Shown here: one piece after another, positions 14,473 through 24,122 of the stretch
Position numbering within the stretch: the first letter of the stretch is position 1
How the letters are laid out: every line of letters begins with the position of its first letter
From: Sulfuricurvum sp.
GTDB lineage: Bacteria; Campylobacterota; Campylobacteria; Campylobacterales; Sulfurimonadaceae
NCBI RefSeq assembly: GCF_028710345.1
Contig: NZ_JAQTUH010000005.1
Location: 174,990 to 238,989 of the forward strand
Direction: 5' to 3'
DNA: 64,000 nucleotides
Made by a program: the position numbers and the translations under genes
Notes under the pieces: model-generated
What the model was told of the DNA's origin: nothing
The model's input: the letters and a program-made list of their open reading frames with translations, nothing else
Databases searched by the model: none

Positions 14473-15423
14473 TTAAGATTGTAATATTTTAGCCAATTTT
14501 GCTTGAAGTTTCAGCCATAATTTATGTTCCATCAGAGGAAATCCACTGTAGACTCCCCCTACAGTAATGTTTTTTGTGACACCAGCGCGGGCAGCAAGGG
14601 TTGTAAATGGAGCGATAGTGAGATGACCTGCAACGGCACTTTGCCCTCCCATCACCACATTTCTTCCCAAAGTAGTCGAACCGGCAATACCTGATTGGGA
14701 TACCATTATAGTATGTTCACCCACAACACAATTATGACCAATTTGGACGAGATTATCAATCTTTGTCCCTTTTTTAATAATAGTAGAACCAAAAACGGCA
14801 CAATCAATCGTCGTATTTGCTCCAATTTCAACATCATCTTCAAGTATAACATTACCATTTTGATAGAGTTTAACATGCTCACCGGTTTTAGTATGAGCAT
14901 ATCCGAAACCATCGCTACCGACAACACTTCCGGCATGAATCATGACATTATTACCTAAAATACAATCACGGTAAATGGATACATTCGGATAAAGGATAAC
15001 ATTATCTCCGATAAGCACATCACATCCTACATAAGAACCCGCCATAATAGTACAATTTGACCCTATTTGTGCACCATTTTCGACATGGGCTGTAGGATAG
15101 ATAATTGTATTTTCACCAATAACAGGAGAAATATCACTTGTAACTATCGGTTTAGAAAAAAGTTTAGAAAGTTTTGCAATATCCAGATAAGCCTCTTCAC
15201 TTGCCAATGCAATAGCACTAGAAGGGAGCAAACGTGCTTTTGAAGAGGGCAAAATAACAGCAGAAGCTTTGGTAATAGCCAAATCTTTTTCATATTTTGA
15301 GTCGGATAAAAAAGATATTTCCCCCTCAACCGCATCTTTAAGGGTATTCATTTTAGTGATAAGGCAATTATTTTCAATGACAATATCAAATTTTAAAAAA
15401 TCAACAATCTCTTGAAGGGTCAT
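14473..15423 (-). CDS. lpxD: UDP-3-O-acylglucosamine N-acyltransferase LpxD, 316 aa
   Basis: It adds the second acyl chain to UDP-3-O-acyl-glucosamine in lipid A synthesis. After an N-terminal uridine-binding part there are many hexapeptide repeats of the left-handed beta-helix (about 100-270, for example [20 protein letters not shown]), with the catalytic region [11 protein letters not shown] and [12 protein letters not shown]. Length fits the family, a little short. The start codon overlaps the ilvH stop, so it is translated with the ilvBH operon. Confidence 0.92.
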   Translation of the reverse strand: MTLQEIVDFLKFDIVIENNCLITKMNTLKDAVEGEISFLSDSKYEKDLAITKASAVILPSSKARLLPSSAIALASEEAYLDIAKLSKLFSKPIVTSDISPVIGENTIIYPTAHVENGAQIGSNCTIMAGSYVGCDVLIGDNVILYPNVSIYRDCILGNNVMIHAGSVVGSDGFGYAHTKTGEHVKLYQNGNVILEDDVEIGANTTIDCAVFGSTIIKKGTKIDNLVQIGHNCVVGEHTIMVSQSGIAGSTTLGRNVVMGGQSAVAGHLTIAPFTTLAARAGVTKNITVGGVYSGFPLMEHKLWLKLQAKLAKILQS

Positions 15424-15893
15424 TAGCGCTCCAATGCAACGGAACCGCTGCGAACAATCTCTTTAGGATGAAAACGTTTGATTGCTTCGAGAAAGTGCCC
15501 TACTCTCGTCGGCTCATCCGCAACCATAACAATCATTGTATCACTTCCGACATTGACGATACGTCCATTATAAGCATGTGCAAGAGCTTCAATATCTCCT
15601 AATGATTCATTAAGAGGAATTTTTACCATTGCCATCTCTTTTTCTACTAAATCGGCATGTTCGTAAACTTTTAAAACAGGGATAAGTTTATGCAATTGTT
15701 TGATAATCTGCTCTATTACCTTGAGCGATCCTGCTGTAACGATAGTTACGCGAGAGTATTTTGATTCCGGTATCGGTGCAACGGTAAGAGATTCAATATT
15801 GTATCCTCGACCCGAAAAAAGACCAGAAATACGTGAAAGAACACTGGCCTCATTTAAAACGATAACGGAAATAACGCGACGTGCTTGTTCCAT
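15423..15893 (-). CDS. ilvH: Acetolactate synthase small (regulatory) subunit, 156 aa
   Basis: An N-terminal ACT domain ([20 protein letters not shown]) binds valine for feedback control; the C-terminal domain (about 80-156) activates the catalytic subunit. Length is typical. It overlaps both ilvB (upstream) and lpxD (downstream) by single bases, giving coupled translation. It acts with the product of 15893-17587 in branched-chain amino acid synthesis. Confidence 0.92.
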   Translation of the reverse strand: MEQARRVISVIVLNEASVLSRISGLFSGRGYNIESLTVAPIPESKYSRVTIVTAGSLKVIEQIIKQLHKLIPVLKVYEHADLVEKEMAMVKIPLNESLGDIEALAHAYNGRIVNVGSDTMIVMVADEPTRVGHFLEAIKRFHPKEIVRSGSVALER

Positions 15894-17587
15894 TATTTAT
15901 CCTTGTATTCTAACATCATATTAAAGAGTGACCCGCCTGCCGGCACCATAGGCAATACGTTTTCAAAACGGGCTACAACAACATCAATAAGTGCAACAAC
16001 GTTTTTCTCAACAGCATCTTTTAGGGCTGCATCAAACTCCTCTTTGGTGGTAACACGGTACCCCAACCCACCAAAACTCTCAGCCAATTTAACAAAATCG
16101 GGTTGTACGGAAAGATCGGTTTGTGAATGGCGTTTATCGTAAAACATTGTTTGCCATTGACGTACCATTCCCAAAAAATTATTATTTAGAATAACATTAA
16201 TTACGGGAAGCTTGAACTCAACAGCGGTCATCAATTCTTGAATATTCATCATAATAGAACCATCACCGGTAATGTTAATACTTACACGCTCCATATCAGC
16301 CCGTTTAACCCCAATAGCTGCCGGAAAACCGTATCCCATGGTTCCCAATCCACCGGAACTGCTCCATTGACGAGGGCGAGAGAATGGATAAAACTGGGCT
16401 GTCCACATCTGATGTTGTCCGACATCGGTAGAGATATTAGCGTCATCCCCTAGCAACTCACCGATACGTTGAATAACCCATTGAGGCTTCAAACGATCTC
16501 CCTCTTCTTTATAGGAGAGTGGGTGTAATTTGTTAAAATTTGCAATGGTATTGTGCCATGGTTGATAACGCAATGGATCAATTTGCTCTTTTGCAAGGGG
16601 CATCATCTGCTCTAATACATTTTTAACGTCACCAACGATGGGAAAGTGTGCATTAACCAATTTTGAAATACTTGCCGGATCAATATCGACATGGATAATT
16701 TGGGCATTTTTGGCAAACTCAGAGAGTTTCCCCGTAACACGATCATCAAAACGAGCACCTAAACCAATAACGAGGTCAGTCTCTGACATTGCCATATTAG
16801 CGGCATAAGAACCGTGCATTCCAAGCATTGAAATAAGTAAAGGATCACTATGATGCAATGTTCCGCGAGCCATAAAGGTCTCAACTGCCGGTATTTGTGT
16901 CATTTTAGAAAATTCGCGAACCAATTCAGCTGCATTAGCGTTAATAATCCCACCACCGAGATACAAAAGTGGTCGTTTTGATGATGCAATCGCCTCTATC
17001 GCTTTTTTGATTTGGCGCATATTCCCTTTAACATTAGGTTTATAGGTCTCTAGTTCAACCTCTTTTGAATAATCAAAAAGTGCTATTTGTGCCGTTACGT
17101 CTTTAGGAATATCGACATGAACAGGACCTGGACGTCCGGTACGAGCTAAATAAAATGCCTCTTTTAAGACACGGGGAAGATCATTTGCATCGGTAACAAG
17201 ATAGTTATGCTTGGTACACGGACGGCTAATTCCAACTGCATCTATCTCTTGGAATGCATCAGTTCCGATTAACGACATCGGGACTTGTCCACTGATAACC
17301 ACTAGAGGAACTGAGTCCATATACGCATCCGCGATACCGGTGATAGCATTGGTAAAACCAGGACCTGACGTAATCATGGCAACGCCAACTTTACCAGACG
17401 CCTTGGCGTATCCTTCAGCTGCGTGAACGGCTGCTTGTTCATGACGTGTTAAAACGTGCTGAAAAGAACTCTGTTTGTAAATTTCATCATAGACGTTCAT
17501 AATTGCACCGCCGGGATAGCCGAAAATTACTTCAACTTCTTCAGCGATAAGGGCTTCAATAACCATTTGTGCACCACTTATTTGCAT
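15893..17587 (-). CDS. ilvB: Acetolactate synthase large (catalytic) subunit, 564 aa
   Basis: It condenses two pyruvates, or pyruvate and 2-oxobutyrate, using TPP, FAD and Mg. Visible features: FGYPGGAIMNVYDEI with the catalytic Glu in the following HEQAAVHAAEGYA, the FAD-binding GARFDDRVTG, and the TPP motif GDGSIMMNIQE...NNN. ATG 17587 was chosen because GGAG lies seven bases upstream and MQISGAQ matches family N-termini; the frame stays open nine codons further. Confidence 0.92.
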   Translation of the reverse strand: MQISGAQMVIEALIAEEVEVIFGYPGGAIMNVYDEIYKQSSFQHVLTRHEQAAVHAAEGYAKASGKVGVAMITSGPGFTNAITGIADAYMDSVPLVVISGQVPMSLIGTDAFQEIDAVGISRPCTKHNYLVTDANDLPRVLKEAFYLARTGRPGPVHVDIPKDVTAQIALFDYSKEVELETYKPNVKGNMRQIKKAIEAIASSKRPLLYLGGGIINANAAELVREFSKMTQIPAVETFMARGTLHHSDPLLISMLGMHGSYAANMAMSETDLVIGLGARFDDRVTGKLSEFAKNAQIIHVDIDPASISKLVNAHFPIVGDVKNVLEQMMPLAKEQIDPLRYQPWHNTIANFNKLHPLSYKEEGDRLKPQWVIQRIGELLGDDANISTDVGQHQMWTAQFYPFSRPRQWSSSGGLGTMGYGFPAAIGVKRADMERVSINITGDGSIMMNIQELMTAVEFKLPVINVILNNNFLGMVRQWQTMFYDKRHSQTDLSVQPDFVKLAESFGGLGYRVTTKEEFDAALKDAVEKNVVALIDVVVARFENVLPMVPAGGSLFNMMLEYKDK

Positions 17588-17641
17588 GTCGTCTCCTTTA
17601 ACTAAAAATATCATTTATGATTGTGAAAAAAAAATTACAGA

Positions 17642-17647
17642 ATTATA
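17642..17647 (-). promoter_or_regulatory. -10 box of ilvB operon
   Basis: On the minus strand TCTATAATTCTG contains TATAAT, 54 bases before the ilvB ATG at 17587. A T-rich run follows. No leader peptide rich in branched-chain residues and no attenuator hairpin is visible. Confidence 0.5.
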
Positions 17648-17670
17648 GAAGATAATTACTATGAATTACG

Positions 17671-18573
17671 TTAAATGGGGAAACTCTCACTAAAAAAATA
17701 ATCCAGTGCGACCCCTTCGCGTAAACCGTCATCTATAACAATTCCTTTGTCTACACCAATTGCCTTAAAAAGTGTTTGTACCATCAAAATACCGGTAGGA
17801 ATCAGCCCTTCACGACCTACACCGACATAATAAGCACACAAAGATGTATCCATTTCACTTAACTCTTTAAACGTTTGAATGCAATCTTGCATAGTGATCG
17901 TTGATCCATTTATATTTTTTGGAGAATACGACTCATACGACATGCCCATTTTGTAAGCGGCAATAGTTGTCGGTGTCCCAGCTGTCAGAATAAGAGGTTT
18001 GACACTCATTGCCAAATTTTTTGAGTTGATAAAATCCGTTATATTAGATGCAAAATCAGCTAACAATCGTGATAAAGGTGTATGCAATGATTTTTCATGC
18101 ATAGTTAAGATACCAATATTTAAACTAGTAGAAAAAACTTTCTTATCATGCATCAATGTAATTTCACTCGACGCTCCACCAATATCTACTAAAATGAACT
18201 CTTCAGTTGTTAGTTGCAATAAATTTAAGCGATTTTGAACTGCTAAAAGGGTTAATCTTGCCTCTTCAATCCCATCTATAACGGTAAAATGTACGTTACA
18301 TCGTGTCGCAATCTCACTTAAAACTTCTTTTTGGTTGGTTGCCATCCGAATAGCAGCTGTTGTGACACCTACTATTGTTTGATTTCTAAATTCAACAACC
18401 TGTTTGGCTTCGGAAAATGCATCTACAATTCGATCTACTGCTTCATGACTTACTTGACCTGTTAAATCAAGCGATTCAGCGGTGCGGACAATTTTTTCAA
18501 AACTTTTACCCCAATTCAATCCGTCGAATTCAATAAAACGGATGGTATTTGAACCTAAATCAATAGCTATCAT
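17671..18573 (-). CDS. ppx: Ppx/GppA-family phosphatase, 300 aa
   Basis: The N-terminus (IAIDLGSNTIRFIEFDG) is the first phosphate-binding loop of the actin-like ATPase fold; LVDIGGASSEITL around 140 is the second. Family members degrade polyphosphate or pppGpp. At 300 residues it is the short, two-domain form without the C-terminal HD domain of E. coli Ppx. The gene follows the WD40 gene by four bases, so the two are co-transcribed. Confidence 0.85.
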   Translation of the reverse strand: MIAIDLGSNTIRFIEFDGLNWGKSFEKIVRTAESLDLTGQVSHEAVDRIVDAFSEAKQVVEFRNQTIVGVTTAAIRMATNQKEVLSEIATRCNVHFTVIDGIEEARLTLLAVQNRLNLLQLTTEEFILVDIGGASSEITLMHDKKVFSTSLNIGILTMHEKSLHTPLSRLLADFASNITDFINSKNLAMSVKPLILTAGTPTTIAAYKMGMSYESYSPKNINGSTITMQDCIQTFKELSEMDTSLCAYYVGVGREGLIPTGILMVQTLFKAIGVDKGIVIDDGLREGVALDYFFSESFPI

Positions 18574-18577
18574 CTAA

Positions 18578-20707
18578 TCATATTTTGACGGTAATATCGG
18601 GTACAAGCATTGAGGGAGACCATGTATCCAAATCACCTTTTTTAACCATTTGTATATCCATTGAACTCTCATATTCACGCTTAAAGATATTGAAAAAATA
18701 AAGTATATACTCATCAAGACCAAACATTGCTACATAATTTCGGATTCCTGTTTCAAGTACAGATAATGAGGCATGAGCACGAAATTTTTCTTCAAGCTGA
18801 ACAGAATAACATTGAGCAAAAACACTCCCCATCGCCGAGTGTTTTGCACTGATAGGGAGATAGAACTGAAATTCGTTGCGTAGTCCATCAACATCACCTT
18901 TGAGAGCATATCGGAGAGCAGAATCAAGTGTTTTATTCCATGCACTTTCAAGTTTTTGTGCCTCTGGTGTATCATAGAGGAGCGGATATGAAGAGAGATA
19001 GGCAAAAGCATTCAGATAATTTTCAGAGGTAATTGCATCAAAGAAAAGGTGTTTAACTCTAATTGTCTCTAATAATTCGGTGGCTTCCTTAGAATAATCA
19101 GGAAAATAGATTAAGATTTCGCACCCTTTTTTTGCAGTTGTATAATCCCCCTCTTGATAAGCTTTTACAGATTGAATATAAAGTTTATCCGCATATTGCA
19201 TGACGCTGTTGTATTCAGAAAACTCTCTTAAAAATGGATGATTTCTAATCAAATCGAAGAATTTAATAAAATTACGGGAAGCAATAACTTTTTTAAAATA
19301 CTCATAAAGACGTTTCTCGGCAAAAAGTTGTTGAATCAAGACTGTTTTTTCCGATATACCTCGATAAGGTGCAAGGAGCGTTCGTGCTTGATCTTCTCCA
19401 GTTACTCCCAAAATAAGCTCTTGCGCTTTGGAAAAAAGTTTTTTCCATCGTGCCTCCATTTGTCGATACGGTTCTGAATCTTGGAAAACAGAATATTGTT
19501 TTGCCATGGTATACGCCAAAGGAAACCGCCCCTCTTCAACACATTTTTGAAATTGGGAGTATTTTTCATAATCACGTAAAATCTGAGTTATCAACCCATT
19601 TTTATTTGTGATTCCGCTAAAAAGATCAAGAAGCTCTTTCGCTTTGACTTTGTCACCTTTTTGCAAATAGAGTTTAGCTTTTGTCAGAATATCTTGCCAA
19701 ATTTTTTCAACTACTTCATAAGGTTTTGAATACAAAAGCATCGGATTGTCATCTAATAGTAGATAAAAAGCTTTGTAGTTCCGTTGACGCAAGAAATTCA
19801 TTGAAGCATCTTGATCTCCAAATAGTGAGTAAAAACGGACACTTCCACCCATTGTCCCGATAGCAAGACGATAATCATCTTCTACAAACACCATTGAAGT
19901 AATCTCTTCAGACTCTTTAAGATAGCGCTGTTTCACCAATTCCATTGATTGCATATCGTATAATCCGACATATCCTAGTTTAGTACCTACAAATACAAAA
20001 CGTTTATCACTACTGATACACATTGCAGTAATCGTGTCATTCATTTTTGGCAAACGTTTTAATAATCGTCCGGTACGGATATCCCAAACAATCAGACCGC
20101 CCTCTTTTTCTGCTGATAAAAGACGAATCTCAGGCAAAAATACCATTCGTACAATAACACTGCCATGACCTGTAAGTTTCATAGGATGCTTCATTGTTGC
20201 AAGATTCAGGAGATTGATACTTCGATCAAAACTTCCCGTAGCAATCCACTGTCCACTGTCATTAAAAGCAACGGTAGTAACAAAATCGGCATGTGGAGGC
20301 ATCGAAAAGACTAATTTCGCTGTTTTTAAAGCCCATACAAATACTTTTCCGTCTTGTCCACACGTTACACAATAGCGGCTATTAGGATCAATTGCGACAC
20401 TCTCTATTTCACCTTGATGTCGACCTAGTTTGTATAAAAGTTCTTTTTTATTGGTACTAAAAAGGGCGGCTTGATTGGTTTTTGGGATAATAGAGATTGA
20501 AAAATCACCCTTATAAGAGACATCAACGACAAAGCTTGATAACCGTTCATGAACAAGATTACTTTTAAATCCCCCAACCACTTTATAATCTTGGATCGTA
20601 ATTATCCGTAATGTAGTATTCGCATCGAGAATCGCAAGCGATCCGTTTGATAGCATTTTTAGTTGTAGTATGGGTGTTTTAATATTCAGTACTTTTAAAA
20701 CATCCAT
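18578..20707 (-). CDS. WD40 repeat protein with helical C-terminal half, 709 aa
   Basis: Residues about 1-310 contain at least six WD40-type blades (for example LYKLGRHQGEIESVAIDPNS, TVAFNDSGQWIATGSFDRS, MKLTGHGSVIVRMVF), forming a propeller for protein contacts. The remaining 400 residues are helical, TPR-like in rhythm (KVKAKELLDLF, KAYQEGDYTTAKKG). No signal peptide, so cytoplasmic. Partner and role are unknown. Its place between ilvA and ppx gives no clear clue. Confidence 0.75.
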   Translation of the reverse strand: MDVLKVLNIKTPILQLKMLSNGSLAILDANTTLRIITIQDYKVVGGFKSNLVHERLSSFVVDVSYKGDFSISIIPKTNQAALFSTNKKELLYKLGRHQGEIESVAIDPNSRYCVTCGQDGKVFVWALKTAKLVFSMPPHADFVTTVAFNDSGQWIATGSFDRSINLLNLATMKHPMKLTGHGSVIVRMVFLPEIRLLSAEKEGGLIVWDIRTGRLLKRLPKMNDTITAMCISSDKRFVFVGTKLGYVGLYDMQSMELVKQRYLKESEEITSMVFVEDDYRLAIGTMGGSVRFYSLFGDQDASMNFLRQRNYKAFYLLLDDNPMLLYSKPYEVVEKIWQDILTKAKLYLQKGDKVKAKELLDLFSGITNKNGLITQILRDYEKYSQFQKCVEEGRFPLAYTMAKQYSVFQDSEPYRQMEARWKKLFSKAQELILGVTGEDQARTLLAPYRGISEKTVLIQQLFAEKRLYEYFKKVIASRNFIKFFDLIRNHPFLREFSEYNSVMQYADKLYIQSVKAYQEGDYTTAKKGCEILIYFPDYSKEATELLETIRVKHLFFDAITSENYLNAFAYLSSYPLLYDTPEAQKLESAWNKTLDSALRYALKGDVDGLRNEFQFYLPISAKHSAMGSVFAQCYSVQLEEKFRAHASLSVLETGIRNYVAMFGLDEYILYFFNIFKREYESSMDIQMVKKGDLDTWSPSMLVPDITVKI

Positions 20708-20718
20708 GGCTATCTCCT

Positions 20719-21930
20719 TTAGTTTTCTTCACTGCTTAAATAGCGGTGTTCATGCAATAATTGACGGATTTGCGACTGATGTTCTTCACCTTTGGTCTCC
20801 AAATGTATTTTTACATTAGCATCCCCATATGCGAGCGATGTAGAGGTGCGATCGTACTCAATATGGACAATATTGGCATTCAACTCTTGTAGCATTCGTG
20901 TGAGTTGCATAAGAGAACCGGGCTTGTCGATCAGAGTAACGATGAGTTTCATTTTACGTCCAGATTTAATAAGCCCTTTTTCGATGATGATCGAAAGCAA
21001 CGTTACATCCATATTGCCTCCACTTAAGACAACGCCCACTTTTTTACCTTGAAGATGAGGAAGCTTGTGGTGGAGCAATGCGGCAACCCCTGCGGCTCCT
21101 GCCCCTTCAACAACTAATTTTTGTCGCTCTAATAAAAATAAAATCGCATTAGCTATCTCTTCATCATCAACACTTATGAGACGATCAACCGATTCTAAAA
21201 TGTGTGAAAGGGTAATAGGCGAGGTATCTCTTACTGCAATCCCATCAGCAATGGTGCGTACATTGAGACTATCAATAGGCTGTTTTGCCTCATACGATTC
21301 TCTCATAGCAGGTGCCCCTAGTGCCCCTATTCCGATCACTTCAACATGAGGAGATCGTTGTTTGATGCACGATGCCATGCCCGAAATCAAACCGCCACCG
21401 CCGACTGGAATAACAATCGCATCAAGATCGGGAATTGCATCCAACATCTCTAATGCTATCGTCCCCTGACCTGCCATCACTGCTTCATCAGCAAAAGGAT
21501 GGACAAAAACCATCCCTTCTTTTTGACCATAATCATTTGCATAAGCATATGCTTCGTCATAATTACTACCTGCCAAGATCACTTCCGCACCATAATAGCG
21601 GACACCGTTAATTTTTGTCAGTGGAGTAGATTCGGGCATAACAATCAATGCGTTAATCCCAAATATTTGTGCCGCCATTGCAACACCTTGTGCATGATTT
21701 CCGGCACTTGCAGCAATGACCCCTAATGAACGTTCATGTTCATTTAGAGAGGCTATTTTGTTGTAGGCACCACGTATTTTAAACGCACCGGTTACTTGTA
21801 GATTCTCTTTTTTTAGATAAACTTCACACCCGCTTTGTTCACTCAAACGAGGAGCGTATGAAAAAGGGGTCTCCACTACAACAGAGCGGATACGTTCATG
21901 CGCATCTTGTATCGTCACTAAATCGATCAA
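20719..21930 (-). CDS. ilvA: Threonine dehydratase (biosynthetic), 403 aa
   Basis: It makes 2-oxobutyrate from threonine, the entry to isoleucine. The PLP lysine lies in VTGAFKIRGAYNK and the Gly-rich phosphate loop is IVIPVGGGGLISG; a single C-terminal ACT-like domain (MKLIVTLIDKPGSLMQL) would respond to effector. TTG 21930 is preferred (AAAAGG six bases upstream; IDLVTIQDAHERI fits family N-termini). ATG 21948, overlapping the upstream stop, is the alternative. The upstream CoA-binding gene ends at 21941. Confidence 0.88.
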   Translation of the reverse strand: MIDLVTIQDAHERIRSVVVETPFSYAPRLSEQSGCEVYLKKENLQVTGAFKIRGAYNKIASLNEHERSLGVIAASAGNHAQGVAMAAQIFGINALIVMPESTPLTKINGVRYYGAEVILAGSNYDEAYAYANDYGQKEGMVFVHPFADEAVMAGQGTIALEMLDAIPDLDAIVIPVGGGGLISGMASCIKQRSPHVEVIGIGALGAPAMRESYEAKQPIDSLNVRTIADGIAVRDTSPITLSHILESVDRLISVDDEEIANAILFLLERQKLVVEGAGAAGVAALLHHKLPHLQGKKVGVVLSGGNMDVTLLSIIIEKGLIKSGRKMKLIVTLIDKPGSLMQLTRMLQELNANIVHIEYDRTSTSLAYGDANVKIHLETKGEEHQSQIRQLLHEHRYLSSEEN

Positions 21931-21940
21931 TGGTATCCTT

Positions 21941-22372
21941 TTATGCATGGATGAGTCGATGCTCAACCATACTGCAATGATTTTGTACTACTTTCATCCC
22001 TGCATTCTCTGCAAATTTGGCCGCTTCGTTATTGACTATCCCTTTTTGGCTCCAAAAAACTTTAACATCTCCCCGTTTAACACACGCTTCTGCAATCATT
22101 TGCAACGCGTCGGGTTTACGGAAGATATTAACCATATCGACAACATCAGGAATCTCTTCAAGTGAGCGGTAAACCTTTTCACCTAAAATAGACTCTTCTT
22201 TAGGATAAACAGGGATAATTTTATAACCCGCGTTCTGTAAATACTCTGCAACACGATAACTATCTTTTGTCGAATCAGGAGAGAGACCTAAAACTGCTAT
22301 GGTCTTAATTGTTGACAAAATTTCTTTGATTTCGTCATTACTTGAGTTAACACTCGGAAATTCGCATTCCAT
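21941..22372 (-). CDS. CoA-binding domain protein (YccU type), 143 aa
   Basis: A Rossmann-like CoA_binding domain covers most of the protein: IAVLGLSPDSTKDSYRVAEY at about 25-44, KIIPVYPKEESILGEKVYRS, and VKVFWSQKGIVNNEAAKFAE. Standalone proteins of this kind are widespread, and their ligand and role are not settled. It is the first gene of the minus-strand run, probably translationally linked to ilvA at its 3' end. Confidence 0.8.
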   Translation of the reverse strand: MECEFPSVNSSNDEIKEILSTIKTIAVLGLSPDSTKDSYRVAEYLQNAGYKIIPVYPKEESILGEKVYRSLEEIPDVVDMVNIFRKPDALQMIAEACVKRGDVKVFWSQKGIVNNEAAKFAENAGMKVVQNHCSMVEHRLIHA

Positions 22373-22500
22373 AAAACTCTCCTAAAAATTCTATAATTAG
22401 AGTTATTATACCCAAAGAACGGCAGAAGACTAACAAAATTTAAATTTTCAGGGTATAAAATAAGCGCTGAGTAAAAATGTGCCATGCTTAAAACTCTTTC

Positions 22501-22509
22501 TGCTAAAAT
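22501..22509 (+). promoter_or_regulatory. Extended -10 box of gltX
   Basis: TGCTAAAAT, an extended -10 with TG, lies 30 bases before the gltX ATG at 22540. It sits in the divergent spacer with the CoA-binding gene. Confidence 0.5.
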
Positions 22510-22539
22510 TCCATCCATAATTTAACCTAGGAACTTTTA

Positions 22540-23838
22540 ATGCTTCGTTTTGCCCCAAGCCCGACAGGTGATATGCATATCGGCAATCTCCGTGTGGCAC
22601 TTTTTAACTATATTATGTCAAAACAACGTTCTGAACCTCTTTTACTTCGGATTGAAGATACTGATCAAGAGCGCAATATTCCCGGCAAAGAGGATGAAAT
22701 ATTAGCGATTTTAGCCCTTTTTGGGATTGAGCATCAAGAGCATCAATTTCAAAGTAATAATCTCCGTTTTCATCGTGCTATGGCACTGCAACTGTTACAC
22801 GACAAAAAAGCATTTAGCTGTTTTTGTACCCCCGAAACTCTCGAAGCCTCTAGAGAAGCGGCAAAAGAGAATAAAACAGCCTACCGTTATGATGGACAAT
22901 GTGAAAACTTACGAGCTGAAGAGGTCATTGACAATACAAATCCTTTTACCGTTCGTCTAAAAAAACCTTCAGAATCCATTACGGTGAAAGATATTATAAA
23001 AGGGGAATCAACATTTGCCCCTAACGACATCGATAGTTTTATTATTATGCGTGCCGATAAGCTCCCGACCTATGACTTTGCGTGTGCGGTTGATGATATG
23101 CTCTCTGACATCTCACTCATTATCCGTGGTGAAGATCATCTCAGCAATACCCCAAAACAGATCGCAATACAACGAGCATTGGGTTACGATAGAGTAATTG
23201 AATATGCCCATCTCCCTATTATCCTCAGCATCGAGGGTAAAAAAATGTCCAAACGTGACGATGCATCAAGTGTGAAGTGGCTATTGGAAGAGGGATTTTT
23301 GCCTGATGCAATCAGTAACTATCTTATTTGGATCGGTAATAAAACACCGTGTGAAATTTTCACCCTCAAAGAGGCAATCAAGTGGTTTGATCTTCAATCA
23401 ATTTCTAAAGCACCCGCACAATTTGATATCGATAAACTCAAATTTATGAACCGTGAACATCTTAAAGGATTGGATCCCAAAGAGCTTTCACGCTATGTTG
23501 GATTTGCCGATGAAGAGATTGGACGTTTGGCAAAAATCTTTTTGGATGAAGTGAGTACACTCAAAGAGCTTAGAGTTAAAATCAATGCCATTTTTGCCCC
23601 AAAAATTGTCCCTGATGAATTCAAAGAGGGGTTTGATGTTCTCAAAAAACTCACCCTTGTTGCTCCCCATTTTGATGATTACGACTCTTATGAAAGCTAT
23701 CTCATAGAGCACTCAGGGCTTAAAGGGAAGAACCTTTTTAAACCGCTCCGCTATCTCCTAAGCGGTTCAGAGCATGGACCGGAACTCAATGATATATATA
23801 CGTATCTCAAAAATTATCTTAAAGAGGTTGCCAAATGA
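22540..23838 (+). CDS. gltX: Glutamyl-tRNA synthetase, 432 aa
   Basis: A class I synthetase: PTGDMHIGNLRVALFNY near the N-terminus is the HIGH motif (HIGN) and KKMSKRDDASSVKW around 233 is KMSKS. The 432-residue length is short, as for one of the two GltX forms of Campylobacterota, where one copy usually charges tRNA-Glu and the other tRNA-Gln. Which specificity applies here cannot be decided without the second copy. It overlaps yggT by 4 bases. Confidence 0.9.
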   Translation: MLRFAPSPTGDMHIGNLRVALFNYIMSKQRSEPLLLRIEDTDQERNIPGKEDEILAILALFGIEHQEHQFQSNNLRFHRAMALQLLHDKKAFSCFCTPETLEASREAAKENKTAYRYDGQCENLRAEEVIDNTNPFTVRLKKPSESITVKDIIKGESTFAPNDIDSFIIMRADKLPTYDFACAVDDMLSDISLIIRGEDHLSNTPKQIAIQRALGYDRVIEYAHLPIILSIEGKKMSKRDDASSVKWLLEEGFLPDAISNYLIWIGNKTPCEIFTLKEAIKWFDLQSISKAPAQFDIDKLKFMNREHLKGLDPKELSRYVGFADEEIGRLAKIFLDEVSTLKELRVKINAIFAPKIVPDEFKEGFDVLKKLTLVAPHFDDYDSYESYLIEHSGLKGKNLFKPLRYLLSGSEHGPELNDIYTYLKNYLKEVAK

Positions 23839-24122
23839 TAGCTGGAATTATTTCCGGTGTGGGGGGTATCGTTCATTCTCTCATCACCATGTATATTTGG
23901 GTTGTGATCATTGGAGCACTCCTCACATGGGTACGTCCTGATCCGTACAATCCTATTGTGCAGATTATATATCGACTTACCGAACCTGCCTATCGTCTCG
24001 TTCGCCGTACTATACCTACGGTGTTTAACGGTCTTGATTTAGCTCCCCTTATTTTGGTTGTTATCCTCAATGTTATCGATATAATATTGATTAATATTAT
24101 AAATGCACTGGTTCTATCTTGA
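23835..24122 (+). CDS. yggT: YggT-family membrane protein, 95 aa
   Basis: Two hydrophobic segments flank the conserved block ALLTWVRPDPYNPIVQIIYRLTEPAYRLVRR, diagnostic of YGGT proteins. These are inner membrane proteins linked to cell division or osmotic shock in some bacteria. It overlaps gltX (ATGA) and is overlapped by the TTG start of the transglycosylase, forming a three-gene operon. Confidence 0.88.
   Translation: MIAGIISGVGGIVHSLITMYIWVVIIGALLTWVRPDPYNPIVQIIYRLTEPAYRLVRRTIPTVFNGLDLAPLILVVILNVIDIILINIINALVLS

Noticed and set aside
17588..17670. Attenuator or riboswitch before ilvB
   Set aside because: The leader is about 50 bases and T-rich, with no leader peptide or alternative stems.
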